From an uncultured Tropicimonas sp. (GTDB lineage: Bacteria; Pseudomonadota; Alphaproteobacteria; Rhodobacterales; Rhodobacteraceae), in the NCBI GenBank assembly GCA_947495685.1, contig CANLZY010000005.1, positions 124,001 to 188,000 on the forward strand: 64,000 nt of DNA, read 5' to 3'. Below are positions 1-8,996 of the stretch, piece after piece. The position numbers and the translations under genes were made by a program. Below the pieces are notes generated by a model. The model was not told where the DNA came from. It did not search any database and was given only the letters and a program-made list of their open reading frames with translations. Numbering within the stretch: the first letter of the stretch is position 1; the number at the start of each line of letters is the position of its first letter.

Positions 1-317
1 AAAACGAGGGCCGCGTCGCGTTCGATGCCGCGCCAGTTCCAGGCGGTGGCACAGATCTGTACCACGGCGCTTGAACCACGATCTCCGATGACAACGGCAA
101 GCTGGGCCTTTTCATTGCCTGTGACCGCCATGCAGAGGTCGTCCGCATAGAGGACCAAACCCTTTTCGAGCCCGATCTCGAGGCCACTCACCATGGCGAC
201 CCAACTGCCGGACCGCGCCAGTTCCTGTCCGGTCGCGGGACCAATGGCACCAAGAACGATGACAATCGCGGCCAGAAGGCCGGTGCCCGCGCGCAGAATC
301 CCTGAATGTCGTGACAT
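1..317 (-). CDS. Secreted protein of unknown function, 3' end outside the window
   Basis: The reading frame runs leftwards off the window edge, so only about 105 N-terminal residues are visible. The start is supported by a GGGGGAAGG ribosome site five bases upstream of the ATG at 317. Residues 1-31 form a classical signal peptide: MSRHSG, then a hydrophobic stretch rich in Ala, Ile, Val and Leu, ending at ATGQE, where cleavage is likely. The mature part has two Cys (in DDLCM and QICAT) that could form a disulfide, consistent with export to the periplasm. I do not recognise a family. It is transcribed away from the lipoprotein gene at 848 across a 530-base gap. Confidence 0.7.
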   Translation of the reverse strand, partial: MSRHSGILRAGTGLLAAIVIVLGAIGPATGQELARSGSWVAMVSGLEIGLEKGLVLYADDLCMAVTGNEKAQLAVVIGDRGSSAVVQICATAWNWRGIERDAALV

Positions 318-847
318 TGACCTTCCCCCAAACCTCATGCGGGTGGGGTGGCGCCATCGTCTGGCCCGATTTCGGGAGCCAAGCACCCGCCCCGGGCCCT
401 GTGCCGACCCGCGTGCAGTGCCATACTGGCAACGCGACAATGATACTTGCTACGGTCGACCGCCGCCATGATCGCGGTCAAGCCGCTTGCCGCCGGGGCG
501 CGGGATCACGCGGGCGATCTGTTCAAGGCTCTCGGATGAATGCCGTTTTTGTTGCAATCAAAGCCGAATCCGGGATCACTGGGGGGTGTTTGTCGAGTGT
601 GGCACCGGTTTTTGTGTCTTTGCCGTGGGGGAGTTCGCCTGACCGGGCGACGTAAAGGGACAGTACGGATGCAGGGAGGCCTTGGCACGCCCGCCGATAG
701 GGCGCGACTGTGTGTCAGACATTCAGAGATCGGTTTGCTGCCAGTCTGGGCACCGGTTGCGAGTGGGCTTGTCCGAGGATCCATGGCGCGCGCGGCGTCC
801 GGGGCGCAGACCCTGACCTCACCAGATCTCATCAAGGAAGCATCTTC
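318..847. other. Non-coding gap between divergent genes
   Basis: This 530-base stretch separates the leftward secreted protein from the rightward lipoprotein. Frames that stay open here lack a ribosome site and have low-complexity Arg/Pro/Ala-rich translations typical of antisense or non-coding high-G+C DNA. It presumably holds both promoters, but I find no -35/-10 pair good enough to place one. Confidence 0.5.
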
Positions 848-1138
848 ATGAACCGTTTTACACTTCTTCTTGTTCTTCCGCTGGGCCTTGCCGCCTGTGT
901 CGAGGAAACATCGACAGGCATGTCCAAGACGCCGAACGCGGCAGAACAGGCGTGCCTGCGCGATGTCACCCAGGTCACCAACAACCCCGATGTCGCCCTG
1001 TTGGGGTCGGAGTTCTCGGAGGCCGGCACGTTGGTGCGCGTTGGTGTCGGTGACACCCGGGCCCCGTGGCAGTGCATTGCCTACAGCGACGGCACGACCG
1101 ATGGCATTCAGTCGTTGACCAACGAAGGCACGCTGTGA
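848..1138 (+). CDS. Small lipoprotein, unknown function
   Basis: The product has 96 residues. It starts MNRFTLLLVLPLGLAAC, a lipoprotein signal with the lipobox LAAC, so the mature protein should be acylated at Cys17. CVEE follows the cleavage site, with Val at +2, which favours outer-membrane sorting. The mature part has two further Cys (in QACLRD and WQCIAY) likely to pair. An AAGGA ribosome site lies about 8 bases upstream. The in-frame extension upstream is rejected because it would bury the lipoprotein signal. The stop overlaps the next start (TGATG), so the two genes are translationally coupled. I cannot assign a function. Small periplasmic lipoproteins of this kind include lysozyme inhibitors, but this is only a guess. 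Confidence 0.8.
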   Translation: MNRFTLLLVLPLGLAACVEETSTGMSKTPNAAEQACLRDVTQVTNNPDVALLGSEFSEAGTLVRVGVGDTRAPWQCIAYSDGTTDGIQSLTNEGTL

Positions 1139-1557
1139 TGCGGCGGGTGGCGGGCGCCTTGGGCGCGGCATTTCTGGCCAGCCTTGTGGCGACGGTGCCT
1201 GTATCGGCCCAGATGACGGCGGCGGTGCATTTCGACACGGGCAGCAATCAAGCAAACCTCAGTGGAACGGTGACCGGGAACGAGTATTTCGACTATGTTC
1301 TGGGGGCCGCCAAGGGGCAGAGCATGTCGGTGGCGCTGACGGTCGGCGGGACCAACGGCAACGGCACCGCCTATATGAACATCCTGCCGCCGGGCAGCAC
1401 CGGCGAGGCGATCTTCAACGGGTCGATGAGCGCGGACGGGAGCGGCACGGTCACGCTGCCCAAGGACGGTGACTACACGATCCGCGTCTACCTGATGGGC
1501 AATGACCGGGACACCGGCAAGACCGTCGGGTACACCGTCTCGGTCAAGATCCAGTAA
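1138..1557 (+). CDS. Secreted beta-sandwich protein (PPC-like or lysozyme-inhibitor-like)
   Basis: The product has 139 residues. Residues 1-25 are a signal peptide ending VSAQ. The remaining ~110 residues alternate short beta-prone stretches rich in Gly, Thr and Ser. The patterns FDYVLGAAKGQSMSVAL near the middle and DGDYTIRVYL near the end are typical of the pre-peptidase C-terminal (PPC) fold, which is also the fold of PliG-type inhibitors of g-type lysozyme. It overlaps the lipoprotein stop by one base, so the two are co-translated and probably act together in the periplasm. The inhibitor idea is inference; a generic PPC-like binding protein is equally possible. Confidence 0.75.
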   Translation: MRRVAGALGAAFLASLVATVPVSAQMTAAVHFDTGSNQANLSGTVTGNEYFDYVLGAAKGQSMSVALTVGGTNGNGTAYMNILPPGSTGEAIFNGSMSADGSGTVTLPKDGDYTIRVYLMGNDRDTGKTVGYTVSVKIQ

Positions 1558-1564
1558 CCGGTGC

Positions 1565-1599
1565 CCGGGGCAGTGCAGGTCCTAGAACCACTGCCCCGG
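1565..1599. terminator. Bidirectional hairpin between convergent genes
   Basis: CCGGGGCAGTG at 1565-1575 is perfectly complementary to CACTGCCCCGG at 1589-1599, an 11-bp stem with a 13-base loop. It lies just after the + strand gene and covers the last codons and stop of the minus-strand gene. There is no T-run, so its role as terminator is inferred from position and strength. Confidence 0.6.
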
Positions 1600-2445
1600 C
1601 TCCATCAGCCCGAGATCCATGAGCTGCCTCGAATTCCATTCGAACGGCAGCGAGTTGTACCACCAGAAGCTGGGAATATCGAAGGTCGATCCGGGGTTGA
1701 GCTTTAGCGCCTTGGCGGTTCGGAACGAACAGACCGCCGCCGTCAGGTTGTTGTGCCAGGGGCAGGCGTAGGTGTTGTATTCCTCGTCGTCGAACGTGTG
1801 GTCGGGGCGCAGGCGCAGCCCTGGTTTGGCGCGGAACAGCGAGATCCTGTCGATCCGGCGGCGGTCCTTGGGGACGTGTTCCTCAAAGCGCCAGCGCAGG
1901 CCGCCAAAGAAATCCAGTTGCCGGTCCTTCGGGCCATCCTTGCCGTCGCGGGACAGGGCGAAATAACCGGAGCGGTCAAGGTGCGCGGTCTCGCGAGAGA
2001 CGGCATTCGGGTAGGTGCCGAGGTCGGCGGCATAGAGATCCACCACATAGGTCAGCATCGCGTCGCGGCGTTCCTCGGCGTGGAAGGTCAACAGCTCGAC
2101 GATGCTGCGGTGTTCGCAGAACGGGAAGTGCAGGTATTCGCCATTGTAGCAATAGTACAACCACGTCCCCGGCGGCACGGCCGCGATCAGGCGGTTGACC
2201 GGCGTCGTCAGGGCGTCTTCCCGGTGCGGATCGTGGGGGATGAAATAGACATGATCGTGCAGCACCGTCGGTGGCCGCACGTCTGGCGGATGCAGCATGA
2301 CAAGGCTCTTGAAGCCGAGTCCCAAGTGGTGATCGAGGGTCGAGACAAGCTCCACATCGTCCTCTGCCAGCACCAGGCCGATGGGGCCGTTGGCCAGCAC
2401 CGCCGGCTGGTCGGACAGGAAATGGTCGAGGTCGCGAAAGTTCAT
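1582..2445 (-). CDS. Putative glycosyltransferase family 2-like protein
   Basis: The product has 287 residues from the ATG at 2445. A longer frame from 2532 is possible, but its first 29 residues are Arg/Pro-rich and look non-coding. The protein has no signal peptide and should be cytosolic. The pattern IGLVLAEDDVELVSTLDHHLGLGFKS resembles the N-terminal nucleotide-sugar binding half of GT2-like proteins annotated as glycosyltransferases in Rhodobacterales. Later conserved-looking stretches are GTWLYYCYNGEYLHFPFCEHRS, FFGGLRWRFEEHVP and WHNNLTAAVCSF. The acceptor is unknown. It is divergent from miaB with 147 bases between them. The family assignment is moderate because I see no clear DxD motif beyond EDD near residue 28. 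Confidence 0.65.
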   Translation of the reverse strand: MNFRDLDHFLSDQPAVLANGPIGLVLAEDDVELVSTLDHHLGLGFKSLVMLHPPDVRPPTVLHDHVYFIPHDPHREDALTTPVNRLIAAVPPGTWLYYCYNGEYLHFPFCEHRSIVELLTFHAEERRDAMLTYVVDLYAADLGTYPNAVSRETAHLDRSGYFALSRDGKDGPKDRQLDFFGGLRWRFEEHVPKDRRRIDRISLFRAKPGLRLRPDHTFDDEEYNTYACPWHNNLTAAVCSFRTAKALKLNPGSTFDIPSFWWYNSLPFEWNSRQLMDLGLMEPGQWF

Positions 2446-2592
2446 GCCGAGCCTGCTGTCGTTTGGGCGGCGCCTGCCGTCTTTGTGGCAAGGTAAGGTT
2501 AACGCGGGGTTCCGCGCAACCGGCTGTCGCATCGTTGCGGTTGCGGCCCGTCTGCGCTATGCCGCCCGCCAGCGGACAGGAGGCCCGGGCCA

Positions 2593-3912
2593 ATGAGCGA
2601 AGCGCCGAAGAAGCTTTATATCAAGACCTACGGCTGTCAGATGAACGTCTATGACAGCGAGCGCATGGCCGAGGCCATGGGCGGGCAGGGGTATGAACAG
2701 GTCGACAGCCCCGAGGGCGCCGACATGATCCTGCTGAACACCTGCCACATCCGCGAAAAGGCCGCCGAAAAGGTCTATTCGGAGTTGGGCCGCTACAAGG
2801 GGCTGAAGGCCGCGAACCCGGACCTGAAGATCGGGGTGGCGGGCTGTGTGGCGCAGGCCGAGGGCGCCGAGATCATGCGGCGCCAGCCGTTGGTCGACCT
2901 GGTCGTCGGACCGCAGAGCTATCACCGCCTGCCGGAGCTGGAGCGACAGACTCGCGGCGGAGGCAAGGCGATGGACACCGATTTTCCCGAGGAGATGAAG
3001 TTCGACCACCTGCCAAGCCGCCCGAAACCGAGGCGCGGGCCGACCGCGTTCCTGACGGTGCAGGAGGGCTGCGACAAGTTCTGTGCGTTCTGCGTGGTGC
3101 CGTATACCCGGGGTGCCGAGGTCAGCCGACCGGTGAGCCGCATCCTGCGCGAGGCCGAGGGGCTGGTCGAGCAGGGGGTGCGCGAGATCACCCTGTTGGG
3201 GCAGAACGTGAATGCCTATCACGGCGAGGAGGCCGGCCACAGCTGGGGGCTGGCGCGTCTGATCCGGCGGCTGGCGGAGGTCGACGGGTTGGAGCGGATC
3301 CGGTTTACCACCAGCCACCCCAACGACATGGAAGACGACCTGATCGCGGCACATGGTGATTGCGCCAAGCTGATGCCCTATCTGCACCTGCCGGTTCAGA
3401 GCGGCTCGGACCGGATACTGAAGCGGATGAACCGCAGCCATACCGCCGAGCACTACCTGCGGCTGGTGGAGCGCATCCGCGAAGCGCGCCCCGATATCCT
3501 GATGTCGGGCGATTTCATCGTCGGGTTCCCGGAGGAAACCGAGGCCGATTTCCAGGCGACGCTCGACCTGGTCGAGGAGGTCACCTACGGGCAGTGCTAT
3601 TCGTTCAAGTATTCCGCCCGGCCCGGCACGCCCGCAGCCGAGCGCCCGTTGGTCGATCCCGACGAGGCCGACGACCGGTTGCGCCGGTTGCAGGACCTGC
3701 TGACCCGCCAGCAACGCAGTGTTCAGGATGCGATGGTGGGGCGCGAGGTTGGTGTGCTGTTCGAAAAGGCCGGCCGACTCGACGGGCAGATGGTCGGCAA
3801 GTCGGACCACCTGCACGCGGTGCACGTTGCGTGCGATCTGCCGGTGGGAACGCTTGCCCGGGTCAGGATCGTGGAAAGCGGCCCGAATTCACTTGCCGGT
3901 GTGCTGATCTGA
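2593..3912 (+). CDS. miaB: tRNA-2-methylthio-N6-dimethylallyladenosine synthase MiaB
   Basis: This 439-residue radical-SAM methylthiotransferase adds the 2-methylthio group to i6A37 of tRNAs reading UNN codons. The N-terminal UPF0004 domain (about 1-125) begins [12 protein letters not shown] and supplies the three Cys of the auxiliary 4Fe-4S cluster (in TYGCQ, NTCHI and AGCVA). The radical-SAM CxxxCxxC motif is in [17 protein letters not shown] near residue 160. A TRAM domain (about 370-437) closes the protein. Length is normal for the family. An AGGAGG ribosome site precedes the ATG. It heads the conserved miaB-phoH-ybeY-corC-lnt order, although a minus-strand gene separates it from phoH here. 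Confidence 0.97.
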   Translation: MSEAPKKLYIKTYGCQMNVYDSERMAEAMGGQGYEQVDSPEGADMILLNTCHIREKAAEKVYSELGRYKGLKAANPDLKIGVAGCVAQAEGAEIMRRQPLVDLVVGPQSYHRLPELERQTRGGGKAMDTDFPEEMKFDHLPSRPKPRRGPTAFLTVQEGCDKFCAFCVVPYTRGAEVSRPVSRILREAEGLVEQGVREITLLGQNVNAYHGEEAGHSWGLARLIRRLAEVDGLERIRFTTSHPNDMEDDLIAAHGDCAKLMPYLHLPVQSGSDRILKRMNRSHTAEHYLRLVERIREARPDILMSGDFIVGFPEETEADFQATLDLVEEVTYGQCYSFKYSARPGTPAAERPLVDPDEADDRLRRLQDLLTRQQRSVQDAMVGREVGVLFEKAGRLDGQMVGKSDHLHAVHVACDLPVGTLARVRIVESGPNSLAGVLI

Positions 3913-3965
3913 CGGGCGCAGGGGTGCCCGTGCGCGCGGTGGCGCATCGCATCAGGCGTGCCAAT

Positions 3966-3988
3966 GGCGCCGCTGGGGCAGCGGCGCC
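3966..3988. terminator. Hairpin between convergent genes
   Basis: GGCGCCGCTG (3966-3975) pairs perfectly with CAGCGGCGCC (3979-3988) around a three-base loop. It lies between the ends of miaB and the minus-strand gene at 4012, so it could stop transcription in both directions. There is no adjacent T-run. Confidence 0.5.
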
Positions 3989-4011
3989 GGCAGGACGAAT
4001 TTCTTTCAGGA

Positions 4012-4338
4012 TCAGCGGCGCGGCGGTGTTTCGCGCAGGATCTTCTTCAAAAGGTTGATCTTGTACGCGCCGTCATCCACGCCGTATTCGTCGCGGCAGA
4101 CCCGCTCGCCGATCACGTGCGCTTCTTCGTAGGTGTAGCCGAGCTGGCGCAGATCCTCGATGAAGACGGCGTTCGGGCGGTCCCAGGCGACGGTCTTGAG
4201 CAAGCCGCGATAGCAGCTGACGTTGATCCGGTTGGGATCGTTGTCGGCAGGTGAGGGGGTATCCCCGGCGGCAAAGGCCGCGGTTCCGAGCGGCAGTGCA
4301 AAGCCCGCAACAAGGGCCATGATCACGGTTTTTTTCAT
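4012..4338 (-). CDS. Small secreted protein of unknown function
   Basis: The product has 108 residues and begins MKKTVIMALVAGFALPLGTAAFAAGD, a clear signal peptide with an AFA-A cleavage site. A GGAAGGACGAGACA leader gives a good ribosome site. The mature 82 residues contain two Cys (in VSCYRG and ERVCRD) likely to form one disulfide and a helical C-terminal end rich in Lys and Arg (NLLKKILRETPPRR). I do not recognise the family. It is convergent with miaB and divergent from phoH, so it is a single-gene unit. Confidence 0.75.
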   Translation of the reverse strand: MKKTVIMALVAGFALPLGTAAFAAGDTPSPADNDPNRINVSCYRGLLKTVAWDRPNAVFIEDLRQLGYTYEEAHVIGERVCRDEYGVDDGAYKINLLKKILRETPPRR

Positions 4339-4890
4339 TGTCTCGTCCTTCCGGTTTCTTCGATGCGCCAATGTCGCAGCAATAGTTGCAGCTCCGCCCC
4401 ACCGGATCAGCGCGTCAGTTCCACATCGTGTCACTCAACAAGATACCGATTGCGGCAGAAATGTGAAGAAGCGCTTATGGAAACGATCTATTTCGGTTTT
4501 ATTTTCAAACTGTTCCAGTTTTTTTCGAAAGACGATGCGGTAACCATGAAATGCCGGCTGACATGGCGATAGAAACACCATTCGTGCACACCACGGGGCG
4601 CTCATCTACCACATCTATGGTTAAACCCCTTCACAGGCTTGCCAATTTTGTTAGACTTTCCATATCTAGCGGTGAGTCCCGGCAAACCGCTTCGGGTCCG
4701 AACCAGGGGGCAATGTGCCGAGTCGGTCGATCGAAGACAGCAGAGCGATCACGGTCGTCCCTCCAGCGCCCCTGTGCCGGCCATGGCGGAAAGTGTGTCA
4801 GGGACGTGAATTATCGACGCCTGCGCTTGCCACTGTGCCCGTCCGCGGGCAGCATGCATCAACAACAACACGAGCAGCGGAGCCGCGTAT
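4339..4890. other. Divergent intergenic region before phoH
   Basis: This 552-base gap is clearly richer in A+T than its surroundings around 4430-4670, as expected of a promoter-bearing region. It must hold the promoters of the minus-strand small secreted protein and of the phoH operon. No open frame here has a credible ribosome site. One sigma-70-like promoter candidate is listed separately. Confidence 0.6.
4639..4668 (+). promoter_or_regulatory. Candidate sigma-70 promoter for the phoH operon
   Basis: TTGCCA at 4639-4644 is followed by ATATCT (4662-4667, spacer 17) or TATCTA (4663-4668, spacer 18). It lies about 220 bases before phoH in the A+T-rich part of the gap. The match is decent but unproven. 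Confidence 0.35.
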
Positions 4891-5907
4891 TTGGGAATCA
4901 GCGCCCTGACCCCCGAGTCAACACCCGACGAGATCCTCGAAGCCCCCCTGGAGTTTCAGGACAATCGTCTCCTGGTCGAACTGTGCGGGGAGTACGACCG
5001 CAACCTGTCGCAGATCGAACATCAGCTTGGACTTCAGATCATCCGGCGGGGCAACCAGCTGGCCCTGATCGGCGACAAGGAGTCCCGCGCCCGTGGCACG
5101 GTGCTGTTGCAGGAGTTGTACCAGCGGCTGGAGGCCGGGCGCCCGCTGGACCCCGGTGATATCGACGGGGCGATCCGGCTGGGCACCCTGGAAGACGATG
5201 CGGCGCCCCGACAGACGGACCAGCTGGAGATGTTCCAGGGCGGTCGGATCGAGATCAAGACCCGCAAGAAGATCGTCGAGCCACGCACCGAGGCACAGCA
5301 GGATTATGTCCGGGCGCTGATGTCCAACGAGATGGCCTTTGGCATTGGCCCGGCGGGCACTGGCAAGACCTACCTTGCGGTGGCGGTCGCGGTGAACCTG
5401 TTCATTGGCGGGCACGTCGACAAGATCCTGTTGTGCCGGCCCGCGGTGGAAGCCGGCGAGCGGCTTGGCTTCCTGCCCGGCGACATGAAGGACAAGGTCG
5501 ATCCCTACATGCAGCCGCTGTATGACGCGCTGAACGATTTCCTGCCGGGCAAGCAGGTCGCGAAGCTGATCGAGGAAAAGACCATCGAGATCGCGCCGCT
5601 GGCCTTCATGCGCGGCCGCACGCTCAGCAACGCCGCCGTGGTGCTGGACGAGGCACAGAACGCGACCTCGATGCAGATGAAGATGTTCCTGACCCGCCTG
5701 GGGCAAGGCAGCCGGATGGCGATCACCGGCGACCGCACCCAGGTGGATTTGCCGCGTGGCGTGACCAGCGGGTTGTCGGAGGCCGAACGGCTGCTGAAGG
5801 GGGTTCAGGGCATCTCGTTCAACTATTTCTCCTCCAGGGACGTGGTGCGACACGCGCTTGTGGCCCGGGTCATCGAGGCGTATGAAGCCGACTCTCCGCT
5901 GGGGTGA
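4891..5907 (+). CDS. phoH: PhoH family ATPase / RNA-associated protein
   Basis: The product has 338 residues. PhoH-family proteins are cytosolic P-loop NTPases linked to RNA metabolism; their genes commonly sit next to ybeY, as here. The Walker A motif GPAGTGKT is at residues 153-160 and the Walker B-like VVLDEAQN lies near residue 250. The PhoH-specific CRPAVEAGERLGFLPGD follows Walker A. The start is a TTG at 4891. No ATG or GTG is available between it and an in-frame stop at 4807, and the protein begins GISALTP, like other Rhodobacterales PhoH proteins. The ribosome site (GCGGAG) is modest. It is first in the phoH-ybeY-corC-lnt group. Confidence 0.93.
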   Translation: MGISALTPESTPDEILEAPLEFQDNRLLVELCGEYDRNLSQIEHQLGLQIIRRGNQLALIGDKESRARGTVLLQELYQRLEAGRPLDPGDIDGAIRLGTLEDDAAPRQTDQLEMFQGGRIEIKTRKKIVEPRTEAQQDYVRALMSNEMAFGIGPAGTGKTYLAVAVAVNLFIGGHVDKILLCRPAVEAGERLGFLPGDMKDKVDPYMQPLYDALNDFLPGKQVAKLIEEKTIEIAPLAFMRGRTLSNAAVVLDEAQNATSMQMKMFLTRLGQGSRMAITGDRTQVDLPRGVTSGLSEAERLLKGVQGISFNYFSSRDVVRHALVARVIEAYEADSPLG

Positions 5908-5946
5908 GCCGTCGCCGCCGCGGGCGCACTCATTCCGGGGGGCCGC

Positions 5947-6447
5947 GTGGCCGACATCGTTGACACCGTGATCGAGCTGCCGGAGTGGCAGGCGCTGGAC
6001 CTTGACGGTCTGGCCGAGCGCGCTGTCGGTATCACGCTGCGCCGGCTGGGCCTGCCCGACGTGGCAGAGGTCGCGCTGCTGGCGACCGGAGACACCCGCA
6101 TTGCAGAGCTGAACGCGGATTTTCGCGCCAAGGAGGCCGCCACCAACGTGCTCTCGTGGCCATCTGCCGACCTTGCCGCGCAAACGCCGGGCGGACAACC
6201 GGCGCTGCCCGAGGCCGACTTTCCCGGCGAACCGCCGTTCCTTGGCGATGTCGCGCTGTCGTGGCAGACCTGCCGGGCCGAGGCGGAGGCAGCGGGCAAG
6301 CCGGTGGAGGCGCATGTGAGCCACCTGATTGTGCACGGAGTGTTACATCTGTTGGGTTATGATCACATACACGATGAAGATGCGGCCTTGATGGAACGGA
6401 TCGAAGTCGAAATACTTGGCGAACTGGGTATACCGGACCCATATTAG
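5947..6447 (+). CDS. ybeY: Endoribonuclease YbeY (16S rRNA maturation)
   Basis: The product has 166 residues and is a zinc-dependent single-strand endoribonuclease of the UPF0054 family, needed for 16S rRNA 3' end maturation and ribosome quality control. The signature HGxLHLxGYDH is present, with H130, H134 and H140 as the three zinc ligands. The start is a GTG at 5947. The gene follows phoH by 39 bases and precedes corC by 38, so it is in one operon. A short Pro-rich insertion (about residues 77-97) falls in a region variable among alphaproteobacteria. Confidence 0.95.
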   Translation: MADIVDTVIELPEWQALDLDGLAERAVGITLRRLGLPDVAEVALLATGDTRIAELNADFRAKEAATNVLSWPSADLAAQTPGGQPALPEADFPGEPPFLGDVALSWQTCRAEAEAAGKPVEAHVSHLIVHGVLHLLGYDHIHDEDAALMERIEVEILGELGIPDPY

Positions 6448-6485
6448 GGTTGTGCCGGCAATGCCGGTGATTTTGGAAAGGAACG

Positions 6486-7421
6486 ATGGGCGATTCTCCC
6501 GAGGGCTCTCTTAGTGCAGCGCAATGCGCGCCAGGGCCCGACATAACTCCCCGAACAGGGGTCCTCCGCCGGTTGGCGGCAGTTTTCACCGGCGGCGATG
6601 CCGCCCCTTCTTCCGATGAAGGCGATCCCGAGATCGTGCCTGTTGCGCCTCTGGCAGCCGACGGCAGTCGCCGTGGCATGGCCAACTTGCGGCAGATGCG
6701 GGTCGAGGATGTCGCTATCCCGCGCGTCGAGATCGTCTCGGTGCCCGTCGATATCGGCATGAACGCGCTCATCCAGGTGTTCCGAGACAGCGGCAACACG
6801 CGGCTTCCGGTCTATGACGGGACGCTGGATAGCCCGTTGGGGTTGATCCACATGAAGGACATGGCCCTGCGTCACGGCTTCAATGGGAACGACGAAGAGG
6901 ATTTCGACCTGCGGCAGATGCTGCGGCCGCTGATCTTTGCCCCGCCGTCCATGCCGATCGGCGTGTTGCTGCAAAAGATGCAGACAGACCGGCGCCACAT
7001 GGCGTTGGTGATCGACGAATACGGCGGCGTGGACGGGTTGGTCACGATCGAAGACCTGATCGAACAGGTCATCGGCGAGATCGAGGATGAGCACGACGTC
7101 GACGAGGAAGATTTCTGGCATCTGGAAAAGCCCGGCTGCTATCTGGCGCTGGCCCGTGCGCCGCTTCAGGATTTCGAGGCCGAGATCGGCATGAAGCTGC
7201 TCGAGGCCGAGGATGAAGAGGAAGTCGACACGCTGGGCGGGCTCGTGTTCATGGAAATCGGCCGGGTGCCTGCGCGTGGCGAGGTCATTCCGCATCCTTC
7301 CGGAGCGCAGTTCGAGGTGATTGATGCCGACCCGCGGCGGATCAAGCGGCTGCGCGTGCGTCTGCCGGGCAGTGTCCCGGCAACGCCCAGTTTGCAGACC
7401 GCGGTTCCGGCGGCTGAATAG
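6486..7421 (+). CDS. corC: CorC/HlyC-type CBS domain transporter-associated protein
   Basis: The product has 311 residues and no membrane segment. After a ~55-residue variable leader come two CBS domains: about 75-140 (VEDVAIPRVEIVSVP onward) and 150-210 (LVIDEYGGVDGLVTIEDLIEQVIGEI). A CorC/HlyC C-terminal domain occupies about 225-300. In enterobacteria CorC is linked to magnesium/cobalt efflux, but this family is also annotated as hemolysin-like and the true role here is uncertain. A GGAAAGGAACG ribosome site precedes the ATG. It lies between ybeY and lnt as in most alphaproteobacteria, with only six bases to lnt. Confidence 0.9.
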   Translation: MGDSPEGSLSAAQCAPGPDITPRTGVLRRLAAVFTGGDAAPSSDEGDPEIVPVAPLAADGSRRGMANLRQMRVEDVAIPRVEIVSVPVDIGMNALIQVFRDSGNTRLPVYDGTLDSPLGLIHMKDMALRHGFNGNDEEDFDLRQMLRPLIFAPPSMPIGVLLQKMQTDRRHMALVIDEYGGVDGLVTIEDLIEQVIGEIEDEHDVDEEDFWHLEKPGCYLALARAPLQDFEAEIGMKLLEAEDEEEVDTLGGLVFMEIGRVPARGEVIPHPSGAQFEVIDADPRRIKRLRVRLPGSVPATPSLQTAVPAAE

Positions 7422-7427
7422 TCCATC

Positions 7428-8960
7428 GTGAGCACAGCTGTTCACTCCGCGGTCCTGGCGCGGCGGTCCGGCCTGCCGATGGCGCTTGGTCTGGGTGCCG
7501 TGGCGGCGCTGGGCCTTGCACCGTTGGGCTGGGCCTGGCTGTCGGTTCTGGCGTTTGCCACCGCGATCGGGCTGCTGAGCCTCGCCGCCCCGTGGCGGAT
7601 TGCGGCATGGCGTGGCTGGGCGTTCGGCACGGGGTATTTTGCGGTTGCGCTGTCCTGGATTGTCGAGCCGTTCCTGGTCGATATCGGCCGGCATGGCTGG
7701 ATGGCGCCGTTTGCCCTGCTGTTGATGGCCGGTGGGTTGGCGTTGTTCTGGGCGCTGGCCTTCGGGGTTGCGGCGCGGCTGGGCCAGACGCGACGGCATC
7801 GGGTGCTGTTGCTGATCCCGTTGCTGACGGCGGTCGAGATGGCGCGCTCGTACCTGTTCACCGGCTTTCCCTGGGCGTTGATCGGTCACATCTGGATCGG
7901 TTGGCCGCAGATGCAGGCGGCGTCGGTGATCGGGGCGCATGGCCTGACGCTGTTGACCGTGGCCGCGGCGGCGGTGCCGGCGCTGATGGCCCCGGCGCGG
8001 CTGGCGTTGGGGGCGTTGCTGGGCATTGCCGTGCTGTCTTTGCCCGTGGTGCAGGCGCGGATGCGGGTGCCCGATGGGCCCGTCGCGATGGCCGACGGCG
8101 GCATGACGGTGCGGCTGGTCCAGCCCAACGCGCCACAACGCCAGAAGTGGGATCCCGACATGATCCCGATGTTTTTCGAGCGGCAGCTGGCGTATACGGC
8201 GGCGGCCCCGGAGACCGGCGGGCCGACCCCTGACGTGGTGATCTGGCCGGAAACGTCGATCCCCTACCTGCTGGAATACGCCGACCCCGCGCTGCGCCAG
8301 GTGGCCGAGGCCGCCGGTGACGCGCAGGTGATCCTCGGGCTGCAACGGCGAGAGCGTGACGGGCGATGGTACAACATGCTGGCGGTTCTGTCGCCGGACG
8401 GAGAGGTGCAGGCGCGCTATGACAAGCACCACCTGGTGCCGTTTGGCGAGTACATGCCGCTGATGTCGGTCTTTGCGCGCATGGGCGTCTTTGGACTGGC
8501 GGCAAACGAGACCGGTGGCTATTCGGCCGGGCCGGGGCCGGCGGTGCTGGACCTGGGCGCTGCGGGGCGGATCCTGCCGTTGATCTGTTACGAGGCGATC
8601 TTTCCCAACGACATCGCGCGCGCGCCGGAGCGTGCCGACTGGATCGTGCAGATCACCAACGATGCCTGGTTCGGCCAGGTCTCCGGCCCCTATCAACACC
8701 TCGCGATGGCCCAACTGCGGGCGGTGGAGCAGGGCGTGCCGTTGGTGCGGGCGGCCAATACCGGTGTGTCGGCGGCGTTTGATCCCTATGGACGGGCGCT
8801 CGGGACGGTTCCGCTGGGAGAGGCCGGGTTTGTCGATGTGCCGCTTGCGGCTGCCTTGCGGCCGACGCCCTATGCGCGGTGGGGGGACAGTCCGGTTCTG
8901 GCTGTGCTCATTGTCCTTGCCTCGGCGGCATTAATGAAGCGTAAACCCATATCTGGTTGA
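7428..8960 (+). CDS. lnt: Apolipoprotein N-acyltransferase
   Basis: The product has 510 residues. Lnt adds the third acyl chain to the N-terminal Cys of lipoproteins in the inner membrane. The N-terminal ~200 residues form several hydrophobic helices, followed by the periplasmic nitrilase-like domain. The catalytic triad is visible: E275 in WPETSIPY, K333 in YDKHHLVPFGEY and C387 in LPLICYEAIFP. A final hydrophobic helix (LAVLIVLASAALM) returns to the membrane. The start is a GTG six bases after corC. The window contains several clients, including the lipoprotein at 848. Confidence 0.96.
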   Translation: MSTAVHSAVLARRSGLPMALGLGAVAALGLAPLGWAWLSVLAFATAIGLLSLAAPWRIAAWRGWAFGTGYFAVALSWIVEPFLVDIGRHGWMAPFALLLMAGGLALFWALAFGVAARLGQTRRHRVLLLIPLLTAVEMARSYLFTGFPWALIGHIWIGWPQMQAASVIGAHGLTLLTVAAAAVPALMAPARLALGALLGIAVLSLPVVQARMRVPDGPVAMADGGMTVRLVQPNAPQRQKWDPDMIPMFFERQLAYTAAAPETGGPTPDVVIWPETSIPYLLEYADPALRQVAEAAGDAQVILGLQRRERDGRWYNMLAVLSPDGEVQARYDKHHLVPFGEYMPLMSVFARMGVFGLAANETGGYSAGPGPAVLDLGAAGRILPLICYEAIFPNDIARAPERADWIVQITNDAWFGQVSGPYQHLAMAQLRAVEQGVPLVRAANTGVSAAFDPYGRALGTVPLGEAGFVDVPLAAALRPTPYARWGDSPVLAVLIVLASAALMKRKPISG

Positions 8961-8996
8961 CCCTGTTGACAACGAGTCCTAGGGCTCTGGGGTATG

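Noticed and set aside
4551-5159. A 202-codon + frame overlapping the phoH start
   Set aside because: Its translation is basic, with no domain, and it continues out of frame through phoH.
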